Shown: one piece after another, positions 25,877-34,789 of the stretch
Layout: each line of letters starts with the position of its first letter
Position numbering within the stretch: the stretch's first letter is position 1
DNA from: Cupriavidus respiraculi
GTDB lineage: Bacteria > Pseudomonadota > Gammaproteobacteria > Burkholderiales > Burkholderiaceae
Assembly: GCF_914271545.1 (NCBI RefSeq)
Contig: NZ_CAJZAH010000004.1
Coordinates: 248,001 to 312,000, forward strand
DNA length: 64,000 nt
Direction of reading: 5' to 3'
Program-made: the position numbers and the translations under genes
Notes under the pieces: model-generated
The model's input: the letters and a program-made list of their open reading frames with translations, nothing else
Databases searched by the model: none
What the model was told of the DNA's origin: nothing

Positions 25877-27529
25877 TCATGCCTGCGCGAGCTGCTTCCG
25901 CGATTCTGCCGACGGCTCCCGGCGCGCACGCTTGGGACGCACTTCCGCCTGCATGCCGATCCGGAAGGTCGACACGGCATCGCGCAAGCGCGCCGCCTGA
26001 TCTTCCAGCGAGCCGGCCGCGGCGGCGGCCTGCTCGACGAGCGCCGCGTTCTGCTGCGTCACCTCGTCCATCTGCGCCACCGCCTGGTTCACCTGCTCGA
26101 TGCCCGAGCTCTGCTCGGCCGAGGCCGCGCTGATCTCGCTCATGATGTCCGTCACGCGCTTGACCGCCTGCACGATCTCGTCCATCGTCTTGCCCGCCTG
26201 GCCCACCAGCGCCGAGCCGTTGTCCACGCGCTCGACCGTATCGCCGATCAGACCCTTGATTTCCTTGGCCGCGTTCGCGCTGCGCTGCGCCAGGCTGCGC
26301 ACCTCGCCGGCCACCACCGCGAAGCCGCGGCCCTGCTCGCCAGCGCGCGCCGCCTCCACCGCCGCGTTCAGCGCCAGGATGTTCGTCTGGAACGCAATGC
26401 CCTCGATCACGCCGATGATGTCGACGATCTTCTTCGAGGCGCCGTTGATCTCGTCCATGGTCTGCACCACGCGACCCACCACCTCGCCGCCCTTGACCGC
26501 GGTCTCCGAGGCGTTGGCCGCCAGCCCGCTGGCCTGGCGCGCGTTGTCCGCGTTCTGGCGCACCGTGCTGGTCAGCTCCTCCATGCTCGAGGCGGTCTCT
26601 TCCAGCGACGCCGCCTGCTGCTCCGTGCGCTGCGACAGGTCGTTGTTGCCCGCCGCGACCTGGCGCGTGGCCGAGCCGATGCTGCTCATGCCGTCCTGGA
26701 TTTCGCTGACGACAGACAGCAGGCTGCGCTGCATGGTCTGCATCGAGCGCGCCAGCGCGCCCACTTCGTCGGCCGCCTGGTAGTCGAACGTCGTGGTCAG
26801 ATCGCCCGCGCCCATGCGCAGCGCGAAATCCAGCATGTCCTGGACGGGGCGGTTGACGCGCGCCAGCAGCATGGCGCCGGCGATGCCGGCCGACACCGCG
26901 GCCAGCGCGAAGCCGCCCCACAGCCACGGCCGCAGCGACTGCGCCGCGGTGGCGTCGGCCAGCGTCTCGAAGGCAACCAGCGCGGCCAGGAACCACGCGA
27001 GCCCCGCCGCCTGCGACCACACGATGCGGCTGCGCAGTCCAACCCGGCGCAGGCGGTCGAGCCAGCCCAGCGGGCCCCGCCGCAGCACCATGCCGCGATG
27101 CACCGTCAGCCCCGCCCCGCGTCCTTCGCGGATGCGCGTATAGGCGGCGTCGGCGGCGGCGATCTCTTCCGGCTGTGCCATCGAGCGTACCGAGGTAAAC
27201 CCCACGATCTGCCCGTTGATGCGGGTCGGCGTGACCGTCGCGCTCACCCAGTAGTAGTCGCCGTTCTTGCGGCGGTTCTTCACCACGCCCATCCAGGAAT
27301 GCCCGTCCTGGATGGTCTGCCACAGGTCGACGAAGGCCTCGGGCGGCATGTCGGGGTGGCGCACCACGTTGTGCGCCGCGCCGAGCAGCTCTTCCGAGGC
27401 GAAGCCGCTCGCCTCGACGAAGGCGCGGTTCGCGAACGTGATCCGGCCCTTCAGGTCCGTACGGGAGATCAGGTAATCGTTGGGCGAGAGCTTGTACTCG
27501 CGGCCCGTGACGGGCTGGTTATTTTTCAT
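25877..27529 (-). CDS. aer: Aer-like PAS-domain energy-taxis receptor
   Basis: The 550-residue protein begins with a cytoplasmic PAS domain (about residues 1-120: [59 protein letters not shown]), the Aer arrangement in which FAD senses redox state. Two adjacent hydrophobic segments (about 175-195 and 200-220) anchor it without a periplasmic domain. HAMP and the MCP signalling domain follow. It ends in a basic tail without an xWxxF motif. It lies 53 bases after the second cheW and 134 bases before the next MCP. Whether it really binds FAD is inferred from similarity to Aer. Confidence 0.9.
   Translation of the reverse strand: MKNNQPVTGREYKLSPNDYLISRTDLKGRITFANRAFVEASGFASEELLGAAHNVVRHPDMPPEAFVDLWQTIQDGHSWMGVVKNRRKNGDYYWVSATVTPTRINGQIVGFTSVRSMAQPEEIAAADAAYTRIREGRGAGLTVHRGMVLRRGPLGWLDRLRRVGLRSRIVWSQAAGLAWFLAALVAFETLADATAAQSLRPWLWGGFALAAVSAGIAGAMLLARVNRPVQDMLDFALRMGAGDLTTTFDYQAADEVGALARSMQTMQRSLLSVVSEIQDGMSSIGSATRQVAAGNNDLSQRTEQQAASLEETASSMEELTSTVRQNADNARQASGLAANASETAVKGGEVVGRVVQTMDEINGASKKIVDIIGVIEGIAFQTNILALNAAVEAARAGEQGRGFAVVAGEVRSLAQRSANAAKEIKGLIGDTVERVDNGSALVGQAGKTMDEIVQAVKRVTDIMSEISAASAEQSSGIEQVNQAVAQMDEVTQQNAALVEQAAAAAGSLEDQAARLRDAVSTFRIGMQAEVRPKRARREPSAESRKQLAQA
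25998..26658 (-). repeat. Direct repeat shared with 24217-24877 (MCP signalling domain)
   Basis: Second copy of the 661-bp near-identical receptor segment, in the aer-like gene. It ends abruptly at the junction with the gene-specific linker. Confidence 0.9.
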
Positions 27530-27582
27530 GACTGGAATGCAGGTAAATCAATGCGGCGCGCGGGTCTCCACCGCGCCCTTCC

Positions 27583-28065
27583 TCAGGCTGCCGCGGCGGC
27601 CTCGATCGCGGCCAGTTCTTCGGTGGCCAGCAACTTCTCGATGTCGACCAGGATCAGCATGCGGTCGTCGATGGAGCCCAGGCCCCGGATGTAGTCGGTG
27701 TTCATGCCACCCGAGAACTGGGGGGTGGGCTTGATCTGCGCGGGCGGCAGCGTCAGCACGTCGGACACGCCATCGACCACGATGCCGGTGGTGTGCTGGT
27801 TCAGGTCGACGATGATGACCACGGTGTACTGGTCGTAGCTGACCTTCTCGTGCTCGAACTTGATGCGCAGGTCCACGATCGGCACGATCTGGCCGCGCAG
27901 GTTGATCACGCCCTTCAGATACGCGGGCGCGTTGGCGATCTGCGTCACAGCCTCGTAGCCGCGGATTTCCTGGACCTTGAGGATGTCGATGCCATATTCC
28001 TCGCCGCCCAGCGTGAAGGCGAGAAACTCCTCGCCCGCGCCCTCCAGCTTGTTGCTGTCCTTCAT
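27583..28065 (-). CDS. cheW2: Second CheW coupling protein
   Basis: The 160-residue protein is closely similar to the CheW at 16403-16897 along its length ([55 protein letters not shown]). The start is ATG 28065 with GGGAG upstream. It heads the aer-mcp genes and has a sigma28-like promoter about 120 bases upstream, so it may couple these receptors specifically. The two CheW proteins probably compete for the same CheA, since only one cheA is present here. Confidence 0.95.
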   Translation of the reverse strand: MKDSNKLEGAGEEFLAFTLGGEEYGIDILKVQEIRGYEAVTQIANAPAYLKGVINLRGQIVPIVDLRIKFEHEKVSYDQYTVVIIVDLNQHTTGIVVDGVSDVLTLPPAQIKPTPQFSGGMNTDYIRGLGSIDDRMLILVDIEKLLATEELAAIEAAAAA

Positions 28066-28184
28066 GTTGCGCTCCCTACCTGTACTCGTGGTCGTGAAAA
28101 CCCCGGCTTGTGCCCGACCACTGCTGCCGGCCGCCCTTGCCTGGCGCACCGCCGTTGCGGACGGCGCGATCTGCGTCCCTTGTC

Positions 28185-28211
28185 TTATCGGCACCGCGGG
28201 CGCCAAGCTGA
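28185..28211 (-). promoter_or_regulatory. Sigma28-like promoter upstream of the second cheW
   Basis: On the minus strand TCAGCTTG is followed after 11 bases by GCCGATAA, a perfect sigma28 -10 with a partial -35. It lies in the 166-base gap between the CheY-like gene and cheW2. Confidence 0.5.
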
Positions 28212-28231
28212 AGGGTCGCAAGGCGGCGAAA

Positions 28232-28627
28232 TCACCCCTCTTCGGTGGGGGCCAGCAAGGCCTGGACCGAGCGCATCAGCTGGTCCGGATCGAAAGGCTT
28301 GGGCAGGAAGCCCGAGGCGCCCGCCTCGCGGGCCTGCTCCCGGATGGTGTGGTCCGCCTCGGTGGTCAGCATCAGGATCGGGATGCCGGCGTAAGGCGCC
28401 GTCGCCCGCAGCGAACGGATCAGCGTCAGTCCGTCCATGCCGGGCATGACCTGATCGGTCACCAGCATGCCGAATGGCTCCTCCGCGGCCGCGGCCATGG
28501 CGACCGCGTGGGCCTCGTCGCCGTCGACCGCCTCGGTCACGACATACCCACCCGCGCGCAGGCAGGCGCCGATCATCCGGCGCAGGGAAGGTGAATCGTC
28601 GACGACGAGAATGCGGTGGGATGGCAT
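28232..28627 (-). CDS. Stand-alone CheY-like receiver protein
   Basis: This 131-residue single receiver domain has the acidic pair in [14 protein letters not shown], phospho-acceptor Asp58 in [12 protein letters not shown], Thr in LMLTTEAD and Lys in [11 protein letters not shown]. It lacks the WNMPNMDG and AEAKKEN segments of the operon CheY, so it is less likely to bind the flagellar switch and may be a phosphate sink or serve another output. It has its own sigma28-like promoter and sits between the EAL-domain gene and cheW2. Confidence 0.92.
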   Translation of the reverse strand: MPSHRILVVDDSPSLRRMIGACLRAGGYVVTEAVDGDEAHAVAMAAAAEEPFGMLVTDQVMPGMDGLTLIRSLRATAPYAGIPILMLTTEADHTIREQAREAGASGFLPKPFDPDQLMRSVQALLAPTEEG

Positions 28628-28719
28628 GGCGGCTCCGGATCTTCTTAACGTTGTACCGAGGGATGACGGTGGCTTGCGGGCGCTGTGCGCACGACGCGCG
28701 CCGCCCCTGTTACGTCAGC

Positions 28720-28747
28720 ATATCGGCGCTGCCGGGCGCATTCTTTA
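28720..28747 (-). promoter_or_regulatory. Sigma28-like promoter upstream of the CheY-like gene
   Basis: On the minus strand TAAAGAAT is followed after 12 bases by GCCGATAT. It lies about 95 bases before the CheY-like start. Sequence and spacing strongly resemble the candidate promoter in front of flhF. Confidence 0.5.
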
Positions 28748-28827
28748 GGAGCATCGGAGGTGGGCCGCGGCGGATCCGCGGCGGCGGATGCCGGCCCGGG
28801 CGAGGCGGCCCGGGCCAGGTGCCTGGC

Positions 28828-30780
28828 TCAGGCGCGCGCGCGGCGCCCGTCGACCAGCAGGTCGGCGAAGGAGGCGGCGTCCTGCGGGCGCGCCAGCAGG
28901 TAGCCCTGCACCTCGTCGCATCCCATGCGGGCGAGGATATCGAGCTGGGCGTTGGATTCCACGCCCTCGGCCACCACGCGCATCTTCAGCTCGTGCGCCA
29001 GCGCGACCATCGAACCGACGATGGCGCGGCCCTGCGCGTCGGACTCCAGGCCCCCGATCAGCGTGCGGTCGATCTTCAGGGTGCCAACTCGCAGGCGCTT
29101 CAGGTAGCCCAGGCTGGAATAGCCGCTGCCGAAGTCGTCCAGCGCGACGTGGATGCCCAGCGACTGCAGCTCGGCCAGCGTCTCCAGCGACTGGGCGATG
29201 TCCTTCATCGCCGCGGTCTCCGTGATCTCCAGCGTGATCGCGGAGGGCGGAATGTCGTGCTGGTGGATCTGCTCCAGCAGGTACTGCGGGAAGTCGCGGC
29301 TGGCAAAGCGCAGCCCCGACACGTTGACGGCCACGGGCGCCACGGTGAGGCCCGCATCCTGCCATTCCCGGATCTGCCGGCACACGGTGGCGATCACCCA
29401 GTCGTCGAGCTTGTCGATCTGCCCGGACTGCTCGGCCACCATGATGAACTCGGACGGATTGATCGCGCCCAGCGTGGGATGGCGCCAGCGGCAAAGCGCC
29501 TCGGCACCCACCAGCCGCCGGTGCGGCACGTCGAACTTGGGCTGGTATTCGAGCGACAGGCCGTCGTCCTGAATGGCCAGCCACAGGTCGCGCCGGATCA
29601 CGCGCATGCGGCGCGCCCGCTCGCCCGCGGCCGAATTGAAGACGCGCACCTGGTTCGAGCCGCTTTCGCGGGCTTCTGCCAGGCTCACGCGCGCCGCCTG
29701 CATCAGCGCCTCGGACGTCTGCGCATCGCGCGGATAGATGGCGATGCCGATATTGACCCCGATCTGCATCTGCAGGCCGCGCGCCGCGACGAACTCCGCC
29801 AGCGATCCGAGGACCTTGGCGCCCAGTTCGTGCGCGCGGTTGGAGTTGACCAGATCGGGCACGCCGACCGCGAACTCGTCCCGGGCCAGCCGGGCAAGGA
29901 AGTCGTGCGGGTCGAGCGCGGCGTGAGCCAGCGCGCCGGCGTCCTGCGCCAGGATATCGTCGGCCCGGACCTCGAACACTTCGTCGACCTCGCGGAAGTC
30001 GGCGATATGGACCAGCAGCACCGCACAGCTGGTCTCTGCCAGCCGCGCATGCGCGATAGACTGGTCGAGCCAGCGGGCGAAGGCCGCACGGTCCGGCAGA
30101 TCTGTGGAAACACTGTATTCCCCGACCGTGCCATGCCCCCGGCTGGTTGCCCGAACCGTGAGCCGGCCATTCGGACGCACGCCGGTACGCCGCGCGAGAC
30201 GGGCCGGCATCAGGGGCGTGGCGATCTCGGGCAGGTCGCCGGGTGCCTCGTCGGCGCGATCGGCTTCGCCCAGCGGCGCCAGGCGGCGGCGCTCGCGCAA
30301 GTGGTGCAGCGCGAAGATGGTAGTGAACAGCAGGGCCAGACCCAGACCCAGCCAGGCCGGATGCATCAGATTCGTGGCGTTCATGCACGAGGCCCGCATC
30401 GCGACAGAGCCGCCGCAATGGCGGCCCAGGCTGACACCGGCCGCGGCGATCAGCCCCGCCCCGGCCATCGTGGCCATCAGCGCCGCGCCGCGCCAGTACG
30501 CGAAGCCGCGGCCGATCCAGTGGGCCGTCACCCCGGCCAGAGCCAGGCCACCGAGCACGCCCAGTACCGCTTGCGACAGTTCCTCGGTTCCCGGGACACT
30601 GCCCGACAAGAGCACCACCCAAAGCGGCAGACCTACCGACGCCTGCGACACCAGCCCCGTGGTCAGGGTCAGCATCAGCCCGGACCGGGATGCGGCCCCG
30701 CGGCTTCGGCTCGCTGCGCGGATGACCAGCCCGGCTGTCAGGCCGAGCAGGACAGCGGACAGCAGTACGCTAAGACTCAT
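28828..30780 (-). CDS. Membrane c-di-GMP phosphodiesterase (degenerate GGDEF plus EAL)
   Basis: The 650-residue protein starts at ATG 30780 (MSLSVLLSAVLLG). About five hydrophobic segments fill residues 1-175; the spacing recalls MHYT sensor domains but the MHYT motif itself is absent. The GGDEF domain (about 225-385) carries ARDEF in place of GGDEF, so cyclase activity is unlikely. The EAL domain (about 395-640) keeps its catalytic residues: E in GAEALCRWRHP, N in VAVNVSG, EITETA, the Asp pair in DDFGSG, K in LKIDRT, E in AEGVES and Q in VQGYLLARP. It probably hydrolyses c-di-GMP, favouring motility, which suits its place among flagellar genes. Confidence 0.93.
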   Translation of the reverse strand: MSLSVLLSAVLLGLTAGLVIRAASRSRGAASRSGLMLTLTTGLVSQASVGLPLWVVLLSGSVPGTEELSQAVLGVLGGLALAGVTAHWIGRGFAYWRGAALMATMAGAGLIAAAGVSLGRHCGGSVAMRASCMNATNLMHPAWLGLGLALLFTTIFALHHLRERRRLAPLGEADRADEAPGDLPEIATPLMPARLARRTGVRPNGRLTVRATSRGHGTVGEYSVSTDLPDRAAFARWLDQSIAHARLAETSCAVLLVHIADFREVDEVFEVRADDILAQDAGALAHAALDPHDFLARLARDEFAVGVPDLVNSNRAHELGAKVLGSLAEFVAARGLQMQIGVNIGIAIYPRDAQTSEALMQAARVSLAEARESGSNQVRVFNSAAGERARRMRVIRRDLWLAIQDDGLSLEYQPKFDVPHRRLVGAEALCRWRHPTLGAINPSEFIMVAEQSGQIDKLDDWVIATVCRQIREWQDAGLTVAPVAVNVSGLRFASRDFPQYLLEQIHQHDIPPSAITLEITETAAMKDIAQSLETLAELQSLGIHVALDDFGSGYSSLGYLKRLRVGTLKIDRTLIGGLESDAQGRAIVGSMVALAHELKMRVVAEGVESNAQLDILARMGCDEVQGYLLARPQDAASFADLLVDGRRARA

Positions 30781-30902
30781 AACGATGGTGGCGCTGCGCG
30801 AATCGTGTGTTGGGGGATGCGGCGGCCCGCGTGGCGGACCGTACCGCGTCACGGTTTCGACCTAGGTCCAGGGCCTTGCGGCCAGGCGCCACACCCAGGT
30901 GT

Positions 30903-32741
30903 TCAGAAGGCGCTCCAGTCGTCGCTGGCACCGGCGCTGCTCGCCAGCGCGGCTCGGCCGGGCTGTGCCTTGCGCGTGATGGGCGCGCGCTGCCGGGAAG
31001 GTAGCACAGGCGCGCGCGTCGTAGATGCCGAAGTTGTAGCCGGCTTCGCCGCCGCGGCCGGCGCGGCGGTCTTGGCCGGGGTCTTGGCCGAGGCCGGAGC
31101 CAGCGCCTTGGGGTGCGCGGCGGGCGGCGCGGCGGGCGAAATCAGGCGGGGCGCCTGGTTGCCACCGTACTCGCCAGCCGGCGCGCCGCCCTGGTCGCCC
31201 AGGCGGAATACCGACACCACGCCCTTGAGCTTCTGCGCCTGTTCTTCCAGGGCGCCGGCAGCAGCTGCGGCCTCCTCGACCAGCGCGGCATTCTGCTGCG
31301 TGACCTCGTCCATCTGCGTCACGGCCATGTTGACCTGCTCGATGCCGGTGGTCTGCTCCTGCGAGGCGGCGCTGATCTCGTTCATGATATCGGTCACGCG
31401 CTGCACCGCCTGCACGATCTCGCCCATGGTCTGGCCGGCCTCGGCCACCAGCCTGGTGCCGCTTTCCACGCGCTGGCCGGATTCGCCGATCAGCGATTCG
31501 ATTTCCTTGGCCGCTGCGGCGGAACGCTGGGCGAGGCTGCGCACCTCGCCGGCCACCACCGCGAACCCGCGGCCCTGCTCGCCGGCACGCGCGGCTTCCA
31601 CCGCGGCGTTCAGCGCCAGGATATTGGTCTGGAAGGCGATGCCTTCGATCACGCCGATGATTTCCACCACTTTGCGCGACGAGCCGTTGATCTCGTTCAT
31701 GGTGTCGACCACGCGGCCAACCACGTCGCCGCCCTTGAGCGCGATCTGCGACGCCGCGCCGGCCAGCTTGCCGGCCTCGCGGGCGTTGTCGGCGTTCTGG
31801 CGCACCACGGTAGTCAGCTCTTCCATGCTGGCAGCGGTCTGCTCCAGGGACGACGCCTGTTCCTCGGTGCGCTGGGACAGGTCCAGGTTGCCGGTCGAAA
31901 TCTGCTGCGTGGCCGAGGCGATCGAATCGGTGCCGCCGCGAACCTGCGACACGATGTTGGCCAGGCTCGCCTGCATGGTCGCCAGCGCCTGCATCATGCG
32001 GCCGATCTCGTTGCGCGACGTGCTGGTGATGCGCGAGGTCAGGTCGCCCTGCGCCATCTTGCCGAACACCGCCAGCGCCTCTTCCACCGGCTTGACGATG
32101 GCGCGATTCAGCGTGGTCGTGCACAGCACGGCGATCAGCACGCCCAGCGCGATCAGCGCGATGGTAACGGCGCGGACCACTTCGAAGCGGTGTTGCGCCT
32201 CGTTGAAGTTCGCCTCGCCGCTCTCCATCTGGAACTTCTGCAGCGCATCGTGCGCGCTTGCCATGGCGCGCTGCAAGTCGGGCAGCACGTCCTTGGCAAT
32301 CGTCAGCGCCTGCGGGTCATTGGCCTGCAGGGCCTTTTGCAGCGGCACGATGCCCTTGTCCATGAACGCCTGGCGCTTGCTTGCCAGATCGTCGGACAGG
32401 GCCTTCTCGTCGGCGCCTTGAGGCAGGGCCGTATAGCGCTTCCACGCGGCATCCGAGCTCTTGACGAAGACCATCGAACGCTCGACGTGCTTCGCGCCGT
32501 CGGCCTCGCCGCCCGGCATCACGCCGCGGTCGAGCGCCAGGCGCATGCGGGTGGTGCTCAGCATGGCCTCGCCCAGTGCCAGTGACGAGGCGAGCTGATT
32601 GCTGTACGTGGCCTTGAGCGCGTCGTTGCTGTGCGAGATGCCATACAGGCCGGCACAGCCGACGATGACAAGAAGGAGCGACAGCGTCGCCATGGCGCTG
32701 CGCAGCAGTGTCTTGATCTGGAGATTGCGATGAAAGGACAT
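30903..32741 (-). CDS. Methyl-accepting chemotaxis protein, Tar-like, with DDWSAF tail
   Basis: The 612-residue receptor has TM1 (about 12-34), a periplasmic four-helix sensor (35-188), TM2 (about 190-212), HAMP ([21 protein letters not shown]) and a full signalling domain with the [20 protein letters not shown] tip. An 80-residue Ala/Pro/Lys linker precedes the C-terminal DDWSAF, consistent with an xWxxF CheR/CheB tether. A sigma28-like promoter lies about 85-110 bases upstream. The gene is monocistronic between an EAL gene and the H-NS-like gene. Ligand unknown. Confidence 0.94.
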   Translation of the reverse strand: MSFHRNLQIKTLLRSAMATLSLLLVIVGCAGLYGISHSNDALKATYSNQLASSLALGEAMLSTTRMRLALDRGVMPGGEADGAKHVERSMVFVKSSDAAWKRYTALPQGADEKALSDDLASKRQAFMDKGIVPLQKALQANDPQALTIAKDVLPDLQRAMASAHDALQKFQMESGEANFNEAQHRFEVVRAVTIALIALGVLIAVLCTTTLNRAIVKPVEEALAVFGKMAQGDLTSRITSTSRNEIGRMMQALATMQASLANIVSQVRGGTDSIASATQQISTGNLDLSQRTEEQASSLEQTAASMEELTTVVRQNADNAREAGKLAGAASQIALKGGDVVGRVVDTMNEINGSSRKVVEIIGVIEGIAFQTNILALNAAVEAARAGEQGRGFAVVAGEVRSLAQRSAAAAKEIESLIGESGQRVESGTRLVAEAGQTMGEIVQAVQRVTDIMNEISAASQEQTTGIEQVNMAVTQMDEVTQQNAALVEEAAAAAGALEEQAQKLKGVVSVFRLGDQGGAPAGEYGGNQAPRLISPAAPPAAHPKALAPASAKTPAKTAAPAAAAKPATTSASTTRAPVLPSRQRAPITRKAQPGRAALASSAGASDDWSAF

Positions 32742-32824
32742 GGTGAACCCGATTCAGTAGTTTGCCCCGTGCCGGATCCGGCCACGTGCAACGGTCCGAC
32801 ACCCCGGCGGCCCGCGTTCTTGGG

Positions 32825-32851
32825 ATAACGGCGCCTCTGCTTCCTACTTGA
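32825..32851 (-). promoter_or_regulatory. Sigma28-like promoter upstream of the Tar-like MCP
   Basis: On the minus strand TCAAGTAG is followed after 11 bases by GCCGTTAT, close to TAAAGTTT-N11-GCCGATAA with consensus spacing. It lies in the 32742-33255 interval, which otherwise holds only the promoter of the H-NS-like gene. I see nothing in 32860-33190. Confidence 0.5.
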
Positions 32852-33190
32852 GCAAACACTACGGAAGCGCCTTTTTAGTCTCACCAATGCCTGTGAACTC
32901 ATGGTCAGCAAATGAATACGGTCGAAATGCTTCCGGCTTTTTGGTTTTTCGTACGTCATCGCAACAGAGGCCGAAAATCGCGGCGCGCCGGGCAGCGCCA
33001 TTAGACGCGGGCTTTGGCAGACTGCGGCCGATGCCGTCTTCAGCAATTCCGAATATCCGTATTGAAAAATCGTGAAAATGCCATTCGGCGCACCGCGCAC
33101 GGGCATGGCCGCCCGCGGCAACGGCGGCGCGGCGGAAAAATCCCCGGTCATCGGCATTAATAAAATACGTAGCAGGTCCATTGTGCCGGT

Positions 33191-33218
33191 TTGCAGCGCA
33201 GGTCAGGGTCGTTATAAT
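33191..33218 (+). promoter_or_regulatory. Sigma70 promoter of the H-NS-like gene
   Basis: TTGCAG (33191-33196) and a perfect TATAAT (33213-33218) are spaced 16 bases apart, giving a start site about 30 bases before the ATG. Confidence 0.7.
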
Positions 33219-33255
33219 CGCCCCATTGTTCACGCCCACCGCTACCGAGGTCGAA

Positions 33256-33561
33256 ATGGCAACCTATCAGGAAATCGTACAAAAAATCAGCGAATTGCAG
33301 AAGCAGGCGGAGGAAATCAAGGCACGGGAACAGCAAGCTGTGATTTCCGAAATCCGCGCGAAGATCGAGGAATATGGATTGACCCCGGAAGACCTGGGTT
33401 TTGGCGGCAAGGTCGTCGCCAGCAAGAAGGCAAGCCGCAAGGTGCCGGTGCGCTACCGCGACAGCGCGGGGAATACCTGGACCGGACGCGGGAAGCGGCC
33501 GGGCTGGCTGACCCAGGCGCTGGCTTCCGGCAAATCCATCGACGATTTCCTGGTGCGCTGA
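33256..33561 (+). CDS. H-NS family nucleoid-associated protein
   Basis: The 101-residue protein has an N-terminal coiled-coil oligomerisation segment (QEIVQKISELQKQAEEIKAR) and a C-terminal DNA-binding domain ending YRDSAGNTWTGRGKRPGWL, the RGxxPxWL-type loop that inserts in the DNA minor groove. This is the short H-NS/HvrA/Bv3F type common in Burkholderiales. Such proteins silence AT-rich or foreign genes. It has its own sigma70 promoter and a strong terminator, so it is transcribed alone. Confidence 0.93.
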   Translation: MATYQEIVQKISELQKQAEEIKAREQQAVISEIRAKIEEYGLTPEDLGFGGKVVASKKASRKVPVRYRDSAGNTWTGRGKRPGWLTQALASGKSIDDFLVR

Positions 33562-33576
33562 CGCGCGCCAGTCGGC

Positions 33577-33604
33577 AAAAAGCCGGGCCCAGCCCGGCTT
33601 TTTT
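33577..33604. terminator. Rho-independent terminator after the H-NS-like gene
   Basis: AAAAAGCCGGGC and GCCCGGCTTTTT form a perfect stem around a 3-base loop with T runs on both strands, so it can also stop galE transcription arriving from the other side. Confidence 0.92.
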
Positions 33605-33651
33605 CATGGCCCCCCGCCATCCGGGCGTGCGCCCTGGCCGGCATCCGGGGA

Positions 33652-34674
33652 TTATCCGGCGGCAAACCCCAGCGGATTCATCGATTGCCAGCGCCAGGAA
33701 TCGGCACACATCCGGTCGATATCGTGGCGCGCCTGCCAGCCGAGTAATTCGCGGGCCGCCCCCGGATCCGCATAGCACGAGGCAATATCCCCGGTGCGGC
33801 GGGCGACGATTTCATACGGCACCGGCCGGCCGCTGGCGCGTTCGTAGGCCCGCACCACCTCCAGCACGCTGTAGCCGCGGCCCGTGCCGAGGTTGACCGT
33901 TACCCCCTTGCGCTGCTCCTGCAAATAGTTCAGCGCCGCCAGATGGCCCTCGGCCAGGTCGCAGACATGGATATAGTCGCGCACGCCGGTGCCATCGATG
34001 GTCGGGTAATCGCCCCCGAATACCATCAGTTTCTCGCGCCGTCCGCCCGCGACCTGCGCGACATAGGGCATCAGATTATTCGGGATGCCGCCGGGATCCT
34101 CGCCGATCAGGCCGCTCTCATGCGCCCCCACCGGATTGAAATAGCGCAGGTAGGCCAGTTGCCAGGACGGATCGGAACGCTCCAGATCGCGCAGGATCTG
34201 TTCGCCCATCAGCTTGGTCTGGCCATACGGATTCGTCGCAGACAGCGGAAAATCCTCGCGCACCGGCATCGACGCCGGATTGCCATAGACGGTGGCGGAA
34301 GAGCTGAACACCAGTTGCCTGACGCCCGCCGCGCCCATGGCGGCGCATAGCGTGATCAGGCCGTTCAGGTTGTTGTCGTAGTAAGCCAGCGGCTGGGAAA
34401 CCGATTCGCCGACCGATTTGAGGGCCGCGAAATGGATCGCGCCCGTGATGCCGTGTTCGGCGAACAGGCGGTCGAGCAAGGCGCGGTCGCGCACGTCGCC
34501 CTCGACGAAATGCGGCGTCTTGCCGGTAATGGCGGCGACGCGCTCGACGACCACGCGGCTGCTGTTGCTCAGGTTGTCCAGGCCAATCACGTCGTAGCCG
34601 GCATTGAGCAGAACCACCCAGGTGTGCGAGGCGATATAACCGGTGGCGCCGGTCAGAAGCAGGGTTCGGGACAT
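33652..34674 (-). CDS. galE: UDP-glucose 4-epimerase
   Basis: GalE interconverts UDP-glucose and UDP-galactose for surface polysaccharides or galactose use. The 340-residue protein starts at ATG 34674. It has the NAD-binding TGATGYIASHT, the SDR motif YGQTK (Tyr and Lys in NPYGQTKLMGEQ), SSSATVYG and the conserved RYFNPVGAHESG and DGTGVRDYIHVCDLA. No other sugar-nucleotide genes lie nearby. Confidence 0.96.
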   Translation of the reverse strand: MSRTLLLTGATGYIASHTWVVLLNAGYDVIGLDNLSNSSRVVVERVAAITGKTPHFVEGDVRDRALLDRLFAEHGITGAIHFAALKSVGESVSQPLAYYDNNLNGLITLCAAMGAAGVRQLVFSSSATVYGNPASMPVREDFPLSATNPYGQTKLMGEQILRDLERSDPSWQLAYLRYFNPVGAHESGLIGEDPGGIPNNLMPYVAQVAGGRREKLMVFGGDYPTIDGTGVRDYIHVCDLAEGHLAALNYLQEQRKGVTVNLGTGRGYSVLEVVRAYERASGRPVPYEIVARRTGDIASCYADPGAARELLGWQARHDIDRMCADSWRWQSMNPLGFAAG

Positions 34675-34789
34675 AGAGAAAATCAGGAATTCAGGAAGGA
34701 CGGCGGGCATCCGGCCATCCCGCGCATCGGACGCTATGGTAACCGCTAGGGGAAGGCACGAAAGCGCGCTGGCCCACGCAGGTGCGCCG

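Noticed and set aside
28474-32421. A 1315-codon open frame on the plus strand opposite the EAL and MCP genes
   Set aside because: It is antisense to two well-supported genes and its protein is low-complexity Arg/Ala/His sequence, as expected from GC-rich codon bias.
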